Translations under genes and position numbers: made by a program
Shown here: in pieces, positions 33,718 to 46,100 of the stretch
How the letters are laid out: every line of letters starts with the position of its first letter
How positions within the stretch are numbered: position 1 is the stretch's first letter
The notes under the pieces: generated by a model
What the model saw: the letters and a program-made list of their open reading frames with translations, nothing else
What the model was told of the DNA's origin: nothing
Databases searched by the model: none
From: Cryptomeria japonica
Lineage: Eukaryota; Streptophyta; Pinopsida; Cupressales; Cupressaceae
Assembly (NCBI RefSeq): GCF_030272615.1
Contig: NC_081413.1
Coordinates: 333,288,302 to 333,352,301, forward strand
Direction: 5' to 3'
DNA: 64,000 nt

Positions 33718-34857
33718 TGTGTGTGTAAAAAAGTGGTATGTAAGCTCCAAGCACAACACTTCAATTAAGTCATTATATGCATGGTTAATAATCAATAAGT
33801 AATAAACCATAACAAAGCGACTAATTGCCTTCTAAAAGATGCGAGTATAAGATTACTCTCAGATTGTTATAAGCAATACCGGTGACTAGACTACACCAAG
33901 ATGAAGGATTTAATCTATATGATATTAACTATATGGATGCAAGATGGATGAATAATTCAAGCAAATAATCAATTCAAGCAATAATGGATTCAAGCAACGA
34001 TGAGTGAGTAAAATGGATGCAAATAATCTAAAAAAGCACAATAATCTTCAATGACTCCAGAGAAAAATTAGCGTGATAATAATCTCCAAGCATGTTCTCC
34101 AAAATCTCTGGGGTAAATTGGAATGAGAGCTGAAGACTGAATTTATAGAGAATCACAAAAGAGAAAAGCTCAATTTAGGATTAATTGAAAATAATTAAGA
34201 AATCAGGTTAAGTTAACCTTGAGATAGGTTCCAATTATAGTTTAATTGAAATGCATTCAAATTAGAAGTCCAAGTTGCATTTGAAATAATAATAAATTAA
34301 TTCCATGCATTTGTGATAAAAATAGATAATTCTTTTATTTATTCAAGAAAAGAGTCTTTTCAATGCAACTGAACTTCTTTTTCTGAAAAGCTTTGAGTTC
34401 CAATTTTAAAGAATAATTCAATAATTCAATTAATTGATTTTCTGATTTCAAGTTCTAAATTTAGAAAAAGAAATAATATCTCAAGTTTGATTTCTCTCTC
34501 AATTCAATTCTTTTATTTTAATTTCAATCCAACTCTTGCTTTGTAATTAATTCTTTCTTTTGTAATAAATTAATTCCTTTTGCATGATTAAATGGCAAAT
34601 TTAGTAATTAATTAAATATGCAAGGATATTTAATAAATTAAAATAGGATAATTGATCAAAATGATATTCTTGGAAATGATTCAATTAATTAAATGAATAT
34701 TTAATTAATATTGAGTAATTGATTTGCCATGTGATATTTGATGATTAAAGAATTTATAATGTGCTCAAGATTGATTAAATTGCCTTTGGTTAGGACCTTG
34801 GTGATGTTGTCAAGATTAGGGGCCCATGGTTTAGATGACCATTTTTAGGGTATTACA
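33718..34857 (-). repeat. T3 5' LTR (right)
   Basis: This 1,140-bp copy of 10842-11976 begins TGTGTGTAAAA and ends GGGTATTACA. The minus-strand TATA-like CTATAAATTCAG at 34137-34148 is conserved between the two LTRs, supporting it as the T3 promoter. Confidence 0.92.
34137..34148 (-). promoter_or_regulatory. T3 5' LTR TATA box
   Basis: CTATAAATTCAG on the minus strand is identical in the other LTR (11251-11262). A start site about 30 bases downstream would give an R-U5 region of about 390 bases before the PBS. Confidence 0.5.
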
Positions 34858-34862
34858 ATATC
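34858..34862. repeat. T3 target-site duplication, right copy (ATATC)
   Basis: ATATC directly follows the LTR end ...GGGTATTACA and is identical to 10837-10841. Confidence 0.9.
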
Positions 34863-35540
34863 AAGAAAATCAATTACAAACTATCGACAACATGTGAGCT
34901 TACAAGATTCGACACCCAGGCTTGACTACATACATGCTCAAATACAATTTTTGGCTCAAGAAAGACTGCGAGCCAACTCCAGACGTCCTAACCTTCAGAT
35001 TTATTTTTTATATTCTAATAACTAACTTCTACATGCTTGATTACATTGATTTATATGATCAAGAATGATCCATGTCGGCCCAAGATGAAACAAATGTCGA
35101 AGAACAAGATGAAATGTGTAAAATGACCAGGTCAGCCTTCACCAAAGAGATCCTTTTGTAAAATTTGAAGAATGAAGTGCATGCCTAAGGGAAGGTCGAC
35201 CATAAGCCAAGGAATGTTGGAAATAATAAATTGAGGCTCCACAAGCTACATAAATGATCTGCAATATTTGCCCATAGCAAATAGGTCCATCTGGTTCCGG
35301 TGCTCTAAGCTAGAAAAATGTCTTAGATTCTAGAAGCAATAACTTTCTAGAAAAAATCCAAATGTCCCATGAACTTGGGATAAGGTAGATTAACATGTCC
35401 ACAATAAAAATCAAGATTTGCAAGATCTGGTGATCAAATTCAAGGAAACACAAAAAAATGTTGAACTGCAAAATATGAAACAAATTGAAAGAAAATGTAT
35501 TTGGTTGATGCAAGATTGCCAAAATTTGGGGATGCTTATT
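34863..35540 (-). other. Continuation of T2 LTR, then unassigned sequence
   Basis: Because T3 is a clean insertion with a 5-bp duplication, the bases immediately after 34862 are the rest of the T2 5' LTR. The outer end of that LTR was not found, as its partner lies outside the window. No ORF or motif was recognised. Confidence 0.5.
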
Positions 35541-35544
35541 CATC

Positions 35545-35981
35545 ATGTGGATTTGGACTAGGCAGGTAATATTGATAGCAGAAGATCCACCAATGCTTAT
35601 TGTTTCCTTTATTTGGTGGTGCAATTAGTTGGATGAGTAAGCGACATGCTATGGTTGCTTTGTCCAGTATAGAAGAAGAGTATATGTTAGCTACTTGTGC
35701 TAATAAAAAATCCATTCGGCTTAAGGGACTATGTTTAGATATTTAAATAAAACAAGGTGCAGTGATAGTTTATTGTGAAAATTAGAGTGTGATCTGCCTA
35801 GCTAAGAACCTAACATTTCATGCTTGGACCAAGCACATTGATGTTCAGTATCATTTTGTCAGAGATATGGTCAAAGATGGCAAGGTATAGAAAATTTGAT
35901 GAATGTTGTATATTCTTTAACTAAGGTTGTGAGCACAGAGAAGTTCAAATGTTGTTATGATTCTATGGGCCTCATGGCCCC
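35545..35981 (+). pseudogene. Copia 1: C-terminal RNase H of pol
   Basis: The plus-strand peptide matches copia RNase H: AGNIDSRRSTNAYCF, then (after a one-base shift) GGAISWMSKRHAMVALSSIE and EEYMLATCANKKSI. Next come VICLAKNLTFHAWTKHIDVQ and the C-terminal TKVVSTEKFKCCYDSMGLMA. The E of EEEY and the D of HIDVQYHF are present. Upstream gag, integrase and RT are missing, so only the 3' end of this copy remains. A polypurine tract and LTR follow directly. Confidence 0.85.
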
Positions 35982-36033
35982 TAGAAATTAGTTTATTGTG
36001 GCAATACTCCCTTTTCCCTTGCAAGGTGTTTGA

Positions 36034-36045
36034 CCAGTGGGAGAA
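36034..36045 (+). other. Copia polypurine tract
   Basis: CAGTGGGAGAA sits directly before the LTR beginning TATTGGGC (decayed TGTTGGGC). Confidence 0.6.
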
Positions 36046-36942
36046 TATTGGGCAAATGGTGTCTCAACCTTTCATTTACATGAGGTTACTATATATAGTA
36101 AGTTTTCATTTGAGCATGAAATGGTGTGAAATTCTCCCCAAAGCTTCTAGTTGACTATATAAGCATGCCGGTAAATTTTTATCGCACGATCTAAGCTAGT
36201 TTTAAAAACATTAAAGTTTCTATTTTTGGAAGGTGTGATAAAAGGTTTAAATTTAATTTTGATGACTTAAGACCCTCTAAAATGCCTTGAAAAAGTGGGT
36301 GTAATTGACATAGCGGGTTATGAGTTGATAGAGCACTTTGCGAGCTTTCTGGAGCTTCAAACAACTCGTCAATCAAACACATGGTTCACAAGTTATGGCC
36401 TCTGGAAGTTTGGACTCTTGAAATATGAAATATAAATTGCATCAGACACATAAATGAGTTGTAAAAGGGAGAAACATGTGTTGATGTGTTTTTTGACAAG
36501 TCATAGGGCATCTATAGTAGAGATAAGGTTGGCTCTACTTTATTGGGTGGTTTTAGCCCATGGTTTTGTAATATTGTTTGATGGTTTCTTGTATTGTATC
36601 TCCTATATATGAAGTGTGTGAGATAAAGGTTGTGTGTAAGAGTCTTATGGCTGTTGAGTTACCTCTGAGTCTCTGTTTAGTGGTACTTCTATCAAGAGAC
36701 TTCTCTGCAAGTATATTGTAAACTATTATTGATTGTTGAATAATATATTGAGTTGCTTTTGAAGTGTGGCATTTTTCTCCCAAAAGGGTTTTCCCTATGT
36801 AAATCACTTGTTTTTGTATGCATGTTATTATGTCTATTTCTATTAAGTTTCTATAACTGTTGTAATGATCTGTAAAAAAAATTTCATTACCCTCCTCTCA
36901 AGATTAGTGTAGGAAGTTGTTCTGCTACTTAACTTCCTTACA
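36046..36942 (+). repeat. Copia LTR shared between two internal regions
   Basis: This 897-bp LTR has a polypurine tract on its left and an initiator-Met PBS (36945-36956) on its right, so it is the 3' LTR of copia 1 and the 5' LTR of copia 2 at once. TATATAAG at 36156-36163 is a good TATA box. Confidence 0.75.
36156..36163 (+). promoter_or_regulatory. Copia LTR TATA box
   Basis: TATATAAG lies about 110 bases into the LTR in the direction of transcription. Confidence 0.5.
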
Positions 36943-36944
36943 AG

Positions 36945-36956
36945 TGGTATTAGAGC
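36945..36956 (+). other. Copia 2 primer-binding site
   Basis: TGGTATTAGAGC lies two bases after the LTR end CTTACA. It differs by one base from the usual TGGTATCAGAGC complementary to initiator Met tRNA. Confidence 0.8.
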
Positions 36957-37089
36957 TTGATCACCTTTGGTTTTAGTTGTGGTTTGTTGGGTTTTATGAA
37001 CTAATGTAGATATGAGTGGTAGCTTGTGCCGAAGATACTTTTTGATCATGTTGTAGGAATGTTTAGATGGTGAGTTCATCTAGGAGAAT

Positions 37090-37760
37090 AGAGGTGGATA
37101 AATTTCATTGAAGTAATTTTGATATGTGGAAGCTTGAAGATGGAAGATCTACTAATAGATCAAGATCTGATGGATGTTGTTGATGTGAATTTCTAAAGAC
37201 CCTCAAATCCCACTATAGTTGCTCAATATAATGTTATGGACCATAAAGTCAAGGGTCTAATTAGATTGTGCTTGGAATAATCTGTTCTGGTCAATACCCA
37301 CAAAGAGAACTCTGCAAAGAAGCTATGGACTAAGCTTGATGAAATGTATCAAGCGAAGTCTTTATTAAATTAGATTTTTTGAGGAAAAAATTGTATTCCT
37401 TGAAGATGGAAGAGGGTGGATGAATTGTAGACCACCTAGAAGAGTTTAATATGTTGGTGGCTCAATTGGTATCTTTTGGTGTTAATATTGACAAAGAGAA
37501 GAAATGTCAGATCTTGTGTTGTTCTTTGTTTGATTCGTAGGATTCCCTTGTTATGGTTATCTGTAGTACTTCTATTGTTTTTAAATATGAAGATGTAGTG
37601 GGTGCCCTACTTGGTGAAGAGATGTGAAGGAAGGTATCCATCAGTTTGAAGGAAACCCTAACTATTCATGAAAGACCTAATAAAAAAAAACAAGATGAAT
37701 GAGAAGCACAATAAGTCCAAATATAGAGGGAGATCAAAATCTCCTGGAATGTCCAAAGTC
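37090..37760 (+). pseudogene. Copia 2 gag
   Basis: Scattered plus-strand frames contain copia Gag text: KLWTKLDEMYQAKSL, then (shifted) VDHLEEFNMLVAQLVSFGVN and MRRKVSISLKETLTIHE, and finally a damaged zinc-knuckle region DYGKVGHIRKDYKK in which the Cys residues are mostly lost. This is the UBN2-type Gag found in Ty1/copia. Several frameshifts and stops make it non-functional. Confidence 0.7.
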
Positions 37761-37856
37761 ATATGTTAGATTACGGTAAAGTAGGTCACATTCGTAAGGA
37801 CTACAAAAAATGAAAAGAAGAAGAAAAAGAAGAAGTTTAATTCTTATTCTGAGTTT

Positions 37857-38665
37857 GTGAAGGAAGATGGTGATGCATTCATTGTAGCTTTGACTACTCA
37901 TGCAGGTAATGATGTATGGTTAATTGACTCAAGTGCATGTTTTCATATAAAGTCTAATAGAGATTGGTTTTTTGAATATGAAGAATTTAATGGAGGTAAG
38001 GTGTACTTGTGTGATGATTCACATTTGAAGATTGTTGGTCGAGTTAAAGTTAGAATTAGGTTTCCTAATGGTAGAATAAAAAGGATTAGAGGTGTGTTGT
38101 ATATTCCTGGATTAAAATAAAATTTATTATATGTTATCAAACTGATAGATGCGGGTGTTCAGGTAGTCTTTTATGATGCAGGATGTAAGATGATTAAGGG
38201 TGCTAAGGGGATTTATAGAGGTGTCAGGTTTGACACTTTGTATAAGGTAGAGGCATATTATATTGAGTGTAATAGCACTTTTGTAAAAAGTAAATCCGTG
38301 GATACTTAGTTGGAAGATTTAAGGGTTTCATCTTTAGGGGATGGACATGACTTTTGGATACCTAAAGGTGCTCTTTCTTCTGAAGCAAAGTAAGTTGCAA
38401 AGAAGATTATATTATGGCATCAGAGGCTTGGCTACATTAGACAAAATGGTCTAAGGACCTTGAAAAATAAAAACCTTGTTGAAGGATTGAATGATTGTAA
38501 TCTTGAATTTTATTTCTATGAACATTGCATCATGAAAAATAAAACTTTGTTCAGTTTTACTCAAATTCTCATAAATCTTATGGTGTTTTGGATCTTATTC
38601 ACTTTGATGTGTTTGATTTTGTAGATGTTCCATCCATTGAAAAATCCACATATCATGTTTCATTT
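37857..38665 (+). pseudogene. Copia 2 protease and GAG-pre-integrase region, cut by LTR G
   Basis: The protease loop reads VWLIDSSACFHIKSNRDWF; copia usually has WLIDSGAS.H, so the Gly of the D-S-G triad is Ser here. GVLYIPGLK and (after a TAA) NLLYVIKLIDAG follow. Then comes the GAG-pre-integrase/HHCC region ILWHQRLGYIRQNGLRTLKN with a later EHC motif. The sequence is lost at 38665, where LTR G begins, near the start of the integrase core. Two in-frame stops and a TAG (38307) are present. Confidence 0.8.
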
Positions 38666-39543
38666 TGTAATTCCCGCCAAAATACCCTAGATAAATAAAC
38701 ATAAACTAACTACAAATAGAGATAATTGTTTAAAAAAAAAACATCTACCAATCAACATATGCAACTATGAACAATTACCATATTCATATCAAGTGCAACA
38801 TTTAGTACCTACAAGATTTCATAGAACATCATAAACATGATCATAGTATCATATAACGCAAGCAAAAATAAAGATATCATAACATCCATTCCCCTAGGGT
38901 ATCTCAACATCACTACTTAAAAAAATAACATCTACTTACTATTGTATTTTCCATTTATCCTTAATTTCTAGGTACATTTTATAACACCAAACCAAATGTT
39001 CTTAATTACCATTCTTACATAATTCATTTAGCACATCATGAGTCTATACATCAGTCATTATGATTAGGACTGGATCATTTCCTTAAGGATTACATTACAT
39101 ATCACCAAGATTACTATCCTCGTGCAGGTACATGAATCATAATAGCAAGTATTAGCCTTTCTAAAACATGATTCCATATAGGTTTACATATAACAATTCT
39201 ATCCCAATCTTAACCATAATGAACATTTTCATAATATAAACCATATGATATTACATCATCTTATTACATTCCAAGATTATAGTCTTTACATCATCGTATT
39301 ACATAATATTTCAAATTCAAGAGTATATAATTCTTCTTTCATATTTACAATGCCATCATAGATACAATGTTATCCCAGATACATGGAAATTAGTTCAATA
39401 GATCATCCACATATTGAAAAATAAATGAATCCATATCCATGCATGCTAATACCAATGAATAACATCCCAAAGGAAGAAGGCATCAAACCACCCGACCATG
39501 TGGAACCAAGTAGGAACTATTGGTAATTGCCACTACTAGGATA
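38666..39543 (-). repeat. LTR G: start of a large-LTR element related to element E
   Basis: It begins TGTAATTCCCGCCAAAATA, almost identical to the LTR starts at 54827 and 61472. It stays recognisably related, for example at CCTAGGGTATCTCAACATC and at GACCATGTGGAACC. It is cut at 39544 by the T7 LTR. The preceding bases CATTT (38661-38665) are the candidate target copy. The rest of the element must lie beyond T7, outside the window. Confidence 0.7.
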
Positions 39544-40705
39544 TGTTGTTGTCATTGATGTCAACGTATTCATGCTTCAGTAATTGCAGATTGGTTCTTT
39601 GGGATTAAGGTTTTATGTATGGAGTATTTTTACTATCATTATATTCTTCTGTCTTGGTGTTGGTGATCTGGGAAGCTTAATTTATCATATCATATAATTC
39701 GATTTTGTAGTTTGTTTATCTGATTAGTGCTTCACAAAGTTTAGTATTTCCTTCGGTATATTCTGGTGTGACTAGATATTGTGTTGAGATTTTGAGATAT
39801 TTTTTGGGCTAGTATTGCATATCTTCATTTTAGATGGTTCATGATTTGGTGTTCCACAAGTTATCTTTCTTCGTGATAGTTGATGTTGTTTGAGTGTTTC
39901 AAAGTTTCAGATGTTGATCGATGAAGATTTGATAAGTGGTGCCAGTGTAGCTATTGCTGATGATTCTAACGTGCTTGTTGGTGTTTCCTAATTGTGTCCT
40001 ATTTGTCCTGATGATCTACATTGATCGTTGTGTGAGTTTTTGGTGATTTTGCTGAACCGGTGATATTCTTCATGTTATGTGGTTTTCCTGGTGGTGCAGT
40101 GTATTGCGGTTGATCTTGGCATGATTTCTGGTTGTGTCATGTGTTTGGAGATTTGATTTAGGTCCATGTTATGTCATGTAAATCATTATATTGGTCTGGT
40201 GGTTGATCTTTGTATCGTGTGATGTAATTTTGTAATTGTGAGTTGAGGGTTTAGCCTATCTTGTTGTCAATGTTGATAAATTGTATAAATAGGTGATATA
40301 GTCATGTAAATTAGGTGTTGTGGTTGTGTCTGCATTATTAGAGAGTGGTGTATGTGCGAACAAGTGATTTATCCTTCGGTATTGTTATTGAGAAGAGATT
40401 GGTGTTGTAAAGAAAACAATTGTGCTTAACCGGAACTATAATCAGGCATTTGGAGATGTTATTCTTTCAGTTCATTCCTTGTGGATTGTAGTCAGAATCT
40501 TGTTGTAAGTCAGTGACACTTCCCCAAGGGTTGTAGCCTTCTAGGTCATTATCTTTTGAGCAGTGAGCTCTAGGCAGTGTTCCTAAATGCATGTGCATTC
40601 CCCATTGTAATACTTTTACATACTAATGTAGAGTATCATCTTATTGTGGGTAGGTTTCCACCATGGTTTTTCCCTTAACCGAGTTTTCCACATCAAAATA
40701 TTGGT
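39544..40705 (+). repeat. T7 5' LTR, first part
   Basis: It begins TGTTGTTGTCATTGATGTCA. The tail ...GGTTTTTCCCTTAACC...TTTTCCACATCAAAATATT is typical of U5-proximal copia LTR sequence. Positions 40701-40705 (TTGGT) are the left target copy of LTR F. The bases before the LTR (39539-39543, GGATA) are its own target copy; the partner is outside the window. Confidence 0.75.
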
Positions 40706-41807
40706 TGTCGTGCCTAAACTTTTGGGCAAAAACACAAACAACAATTTTTTTTTTGAACACTTAATTATATGCATCCTATGCTTAAATAGCCATGACAACT
40801 TAATAAGTTGTTCCAACAAAACCTTAATTAATATTAAAATGGGTTTCTTAGTGAGCGATGAAATAAAGTTTAATTAGAAGCCTTAGATTTCAACAAAACT
40901 CCTAGATGATAGAATTAGAATATTACTTACATAACAATTACGATAACTCCTATTATCAAGCAGAACAAATAAATTTTATAAGGACAATAATAAATCCACT
41001 CAAATGGTCCTTTCATTTCCATTGTGTTTTATGATATTTAATTAGACCAACTTCTACTAAAAAGAGATCAATATAATTACTTGATTCAATATCAATTATT
41101 TATCTAATAACAAGTTTCCTCCATCATTGTTATTACATCCTTCCTCTATAACTTGATTAAATCTTGCGTCTATTAATTAATTATTAATACGATTTTAATG
41201 TAATAATATTAATTAATCAAGCAATTAAAAATTGGAGTGCCAAACGTTAAAATCTTAATTGCTTTATTTAATATAAGGTTCTATCTTGGTTAAATAAGTT
41301 CGCAAGATCAAGGTCATTGATTTATTTTAGAAATATATATAATTCTACTACAATATCCTATCTCAAATAAACATTGAATAACCTATATTATGTTCTTCCA
41401 TTTAATTATAAATATCATTAAGATTTCTAAAACGTATCTATACAACTTAAATCAAGTTGTAATATGTTAATCCTCCAATTATTAATATGAATATTTAAAA
41501 TTCAACATTTACATTACCCCTTGGTTAAATTTCCATCCTTATCTTGTATAAAAATTCTCATTAATAAACCTTCTTAATAAACTTAAACAAATATGAGAAT
41601 AACATTTCTATATAAAAATTAAATCCCAATCTCAAATATCATCCCTAAAAGAAGTCAACTGAATAAAATAATCATCTTAAACTAAATGGGTCAATTTCCA
41701 TTTCAAATTTTGAAAACAATATTTCTTAAACCTCTTATATATATTTTTATATACCTATATGTTTAAATATAGCATATATATATAATTAGAAACACTAATC
41801 TAAATGT

Positions 41808-41809
<2 letters not shown>

Positions 41810-41845
<36 letters not shown>
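41810..41845. repeat. (CA)n/(TA)n microsatellite
   Basis: An uninterrupted CA run of about 14 units leads into TATATATAT. Confidence 0.9.
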
Positions 41846-41847
<2 letters not shown>

Positions 41848-42129
41848 GAAGTCATATAACTTATTGATTTAAAACTCAATTAATGATTAAATAAAATCAT
41901 ATAGGTACCAATTAAGCATGGGGATACCCTATTCAAATTTCAAATAGGGTTTCGCCCCCCCCTTTTTTTTACTTAACCCATTTAAAATTATCACATGAAA
42001 ACCTAAACCTAAAATCTATAAAACTAAACCTAAAGAGCCATACCTCTTTTAAAACTAACTCACGAATACCCTAACCCAAAATCCGGGATAGGTTTTCGTG
42101 TTATGCAATAGGGATGAATAATGGTGAAG

Positions 42130-42370
42130 GGCAGAATATGTGAATGGCCACGGGTTTACCAAGTGCAGACGGTCATTTTTATAGCGCAGGGCTGAGTGTT
42201 CAAGGGGGGGGCGGGTGCAGAAGGGGGTGGCGCCACAGCCGCCCTTGCAGGTCACGGCTCGCAACAATGCCTCGATGCCTCTGTGGGTCGCGGTCCATAG
42301 AGGGCCCGCACCGCTCAGGGCCTCGCAGGAGCCTTGGTTTCGGGGTACCCTCGAGTAAGGGTTTCGGCCC
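42130..42370 (-). other. GC-rich block with minus-strand TATA-like box inside LTR F
   Basis: The block is markedly GC-rich against AT-rich surroundings and contains many CpG and CCGC/GGGC words. On the minus strand, GCGCTATAAAAATGA (about 42174-42188) sits at its downstream edge. A core promoter of LTR F with a GC-rich upstream region is a reasonable reading. No ORF is credible here. Confidence 0.45.
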
Positions 42371-42424
42371 TAAAAGAAAATCTCTTTTTTTTTTATTTAA
42401 ATTTTTTTTTGTTATTTTTTTTAT

Positions 42425-42457
42425 ATGGTTTATATATATTTATATATATGTACATTT

Positions 42458-42492
<35 letters not shown>

Positions 42493-42585
42493 CTCAAATG
42501 TGTTTTTTATATATATATATATACAAGTACATTCATTATGTACATATATATTTATATAGATATATATATAGATATATATTTATAT

Positions 42586-42639
<54 letters not shown>

Positions 42640-42660
42640 ATATATATATATTTAATACTC
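42425..42660. repeat. (TA)n-rich low-complexity tract, left
   Basis: Long TA runs with GATA and GTACATT interruptions. ORFs running through it are Tyr/Ile strings with no meaning. Confidence 0.9.
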
Positions 42661-43138
42661 TCAAAGAAATATATAGGGTTATATTACCCCTCTTTTCTTT
42701 TTTTTTTACATGCAGGAAATAATAAAATAATGACAGCATATAATTAGATATACATTTCATTCCCCCTTTTTTTTTCTTTTACTTAACTTGCAGATAGGAG
42801 AAATAATGTATGTATAGATATAAATTATATATTTATATGTTTCAATATGTTTATTTAAATGAATGTAATGTTTCTCTAACTTTTCAATATGCAGGGATAT
42901 CATAATATAATGACTCTCAAAAGGCAAAATAAAACAGCAATACAATAGTTATCTCTTTTTTTTTTTATTTCTTTAAATAGGTTTAAAGTAAAGAGCTTTT
43001 TTATAAGAATACAATAGATGTTTCATGAGAACATTAAAGCAGATTATAGTAGGCTATATTTAATGTATTTCTTTTCATTTTTAATTCCATATAGTTAACT
43101 ATAGGAAAAGATTAATTTATCTACTTTTATTTTCTGCA
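42441..43138. repeat. Direct repeat flanking the LINE, left copy
   Basis: Starts at TATATATATGTACATTTAT and ends ACTTTTATTTTCTGCA. It matches 47682-48297 with roughly 4% substitutions in the 330 bases compared by eye, plus a longer TA tract. Together the two copies bracket the LINE exactly. Confidence 0.88.
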
Positions 43139-46100
43139 CTTTATGGCTCCAACACGGTTTATGTGGCCAACTATTGATGGATCCTCTTTGTCTCTGGACT
43201 TCATATCCAAGTTTGACGCTATACCTTTCAGATTTTGCTGCACACCAAATTATGATATCTTCTTTCATAGTCTCTGGTATTTTCCTATCTTTAATTGCTT
43301 TCCAAAGTTGTTCGCATAATGAATGACTCCCAATGTCGATTTTCCTCCATATTCTTATGCCATTTTGATCAGCTTGTCTTTCCATGTAATCACACACATG
43401 CCATCCTATACTATTCTCCACCATGTCCACCCATCCCTTATCTTCAAATGCATCTACTAATGCAGGAAACCCATCCCATGAGTCTCTCCAAAATAGTGTA
43501 GTGCAACCATTACCAATTTGCCATGAAATATGATCTATGATAATGTGTCTACTATCCCATAGGAAATTCTAGGTTGTCGACCCTCTCTCCGAATTAGCCA
43601 TTGTGAGGATTCTATTGGTGTTGTCTATATCCAGATACTTCTTTTGGAACAGTCTGCACCACAATTTCTGAGGTTCCTTACACATTTTCCAAGCTAGCTT
43701 CGCCCCAAGAGCACAATTCTACACTTCCATTTTTCTAAGACCAGCTCCCCCCTCTTCCTTAACAAGGCATAAAGTGTCCCAATTGATCTGTGGAATTTTA
43801 CTGTTGTCTTTGGCTCTAGACCACACAAATTTCTTTAGTAGGTTGTCCAGACTTTTGCCAGTCGCATACAATATTTTGAAACATGACATGCTATATATAG
43901 GTCTTGCTAATAGAACTGACTTGATCATGGTAATTCGACCAGCTTGGGTCAGCCATCTATTTTTCCAATTCTCTGATTTGGCTTGACAAGATTTGGTAAC
44001 ATCTTCCCAAATTTTTGTTTGCCTACACCCTTTGTTAATCTGCACCCCCAAGTACTTGATTGGAAGCTTCATAATGCTTATGTCTAGGAGTTGTACAATT
44101 CTACCCTGCGTTTGTTTATTGGTATTGAAGAAGAATAGCTGAGATTTCCCTTTGTTCATAATTTGTCTTGAAGCCATAGTGTATTCCTCCAATGTGTTCC
44201 TAATGCCCTAAGCTTCCCATATGGCAGCCTCACCGAATATGATAGTATCATCAACAAACTATAAGTGTGTTATTGCCTCAAACTGATCATGGACTTTGAT
44301 TCCTTTCCAAATGCCTTCATGGTGCCTCCTTTTGATTAATCTCCCCAACACCTCTGTCATAAGCACATACAATGAAGGAGACAACAAATCTCCTTGTTGT
44401 AGGCCATTCATGGATTCAAAGAACCCACTTACATTCCCATTGATTAGTATTGAGAATTTAACAGTACTAATGCAAAATTTTATGCATTCAATCCATTTAT
44501 CAAGGAACCCAAATTTGATAAGAACTTGGCACAAGAAGCTCCAAATTACTTTATCATAAGCTTTAGCTACATCAAGTTTAATGATCATACCTCTTAGTCT
44601 TCCTTTATGAAGTGAATGAATGACTTCCAACACCAATATTATGTTGTCCACAATTTCTCTATCCGGAGTAAACCCATTTTGGTTTTCTGAGACTAACTTA
44701 GGGAGCACTTTCTTCAATCTTTTAGCCATAGCCTTAGAGATTATCTTGTAGATAGTATTGCACAAAGATATTGGCCTATAGTCAGACATGGAGTTGTAGT
44801 CTACTTTTTTGGGAATGAGGCAGATAATAGTATGATTCATTTCCTTAACAAACTTGTGTTTTTTCCAAAATTCTTCCACCACAGCCCATATAGCTATTTC
44901 CATAAATTCCCATCCTTTTTGAAAAAATTTCGTCGTGCAGCCATCTGGTCTAGGTGCTTTGTGTGGGTGAAGTGCGAAAGTAACCAATTTGATTTCCTCC
45001 AAAGAATAAGGAGCCATGAGCATGTTGATGTCAGAGCTGGAAATCAAGGGGTCTATGACTTCTTCTATGATTGTTTGTCTTCCCGTGTTTCCTTCCTCGG
45101 AGTTTCCCAACATGTCTTCAAAGTATTCAAGGGAAATTCGTTCCATGTCTGTATCCAAGGTTTTTAGTATCCCATTCTTATCCTTGATTGAGCAAATTCT
45201 GTTATTAATCCTTCTTGCTTTTGATGATGCATGGAAGAATTTTTTATTGAGATCCCCCTCAGAAATCCATAGCTCCCTAGATTTATCCTTCCAAAAAAAT
45301 TCTTCCCTCTTTCGAATTTCCATATATTGCATTTTAAGCCCTTTTCCATTTCATACTCCTTATTTGTCATGCCAAATTGCATTACATTTTTGCCAATTTC
45401 TTCCAATTTTTCCTCAATTCTACCTTTCTCCGCAAAGATGTTTTTAAATGTGTTCGTATTCCATTCCTTTATCCAATTTTTTAAGTGTTGTAATCTCTTG
45501 ATAAATTTAAAACTAGGGGAGCCAGAGTATATGTTACCTTCTAGCCACCAAATCTTTAGGTTGTCCAAGAATGTTTCATCTCTCCACCACATGCTTTGGA
45601 ACTTCAAATAATTCTTCTAACTATGCACCTCTTGTGCAATGGATAGGGATAGAGGTAGATGATCCGATCCAACTTGAGGCACAATCTTAGTTTCTAAAGA
45701 GTAGTCTCCATTAATCCACCACTCCCCAACCAAAAACCGATCCAACCTTTTTGATATATTGGCAAAATTCAGTCTTCTATTTGTCCAAGTGAATCTACCA
45801 TTCTTTGGATGGATATCCACCAATTTACAATTCACTATAAAATCCCAAAAATCTTCCATTACTTTGGTGGGCTTTCGGAGGCCACCCATCTTTTCATCAA
45901 TGTCTAAAATGGTGTTGAAGTCCCCAGCAGCAATGACCTTACCACCATTCATTTGGCTTGTTTGGTTATAGACCTCATTCTAGACTCTTAACTTTTCCTC
46001 CTTTTTATAGGGGCCGTATATATTAAAGAATGGAAATGATATTTTGGACTGCTTGCAGGTAATAATGCACGCCATCCAATGATCACATGAAGCAATGGGA

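Larger units (their letters stand above)
10842..34857 (-). mobile_element. T3: giant Tat-like Ty3/gypsy retrotransposon with antisense PMD gene
   Basis: LTRs at 10842-11976 and 33718-34857 are about 5% different by eye and are bounded by a perfect 5-bp duplication ATATC. The PBS lies next to the right LTR, so the element runs on the minus strand. Domain order is gag, protease, G-patch-like linker, RT, RNase H, integrase, then a long 3' region with a plus-strand frame, then the 3' LTR. The protease-to-integrase sequence style and the antisense extra ORF are characteristic of the Tat lineage. T4 and one copy of its duplication add 6,598 bp, so T3 was about 17.4 kb when it inserted. Many stops make it non-autonomous now. 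Confidence 0.93.

Noticed and set aside
40706-40742. First reading of 39544-40742 as a complete solo copia LTR ending ...ACAACA
   Set aside because: No target duplication fits. The sequence from 40706 matches the start of the large-LTR family, and the copia LTR continues at 50934.
42334-42747. Tyr/Ile-rich ORFs of up to 147 codons
   Set aside because: They run through (TA)n microsatellite sequence.
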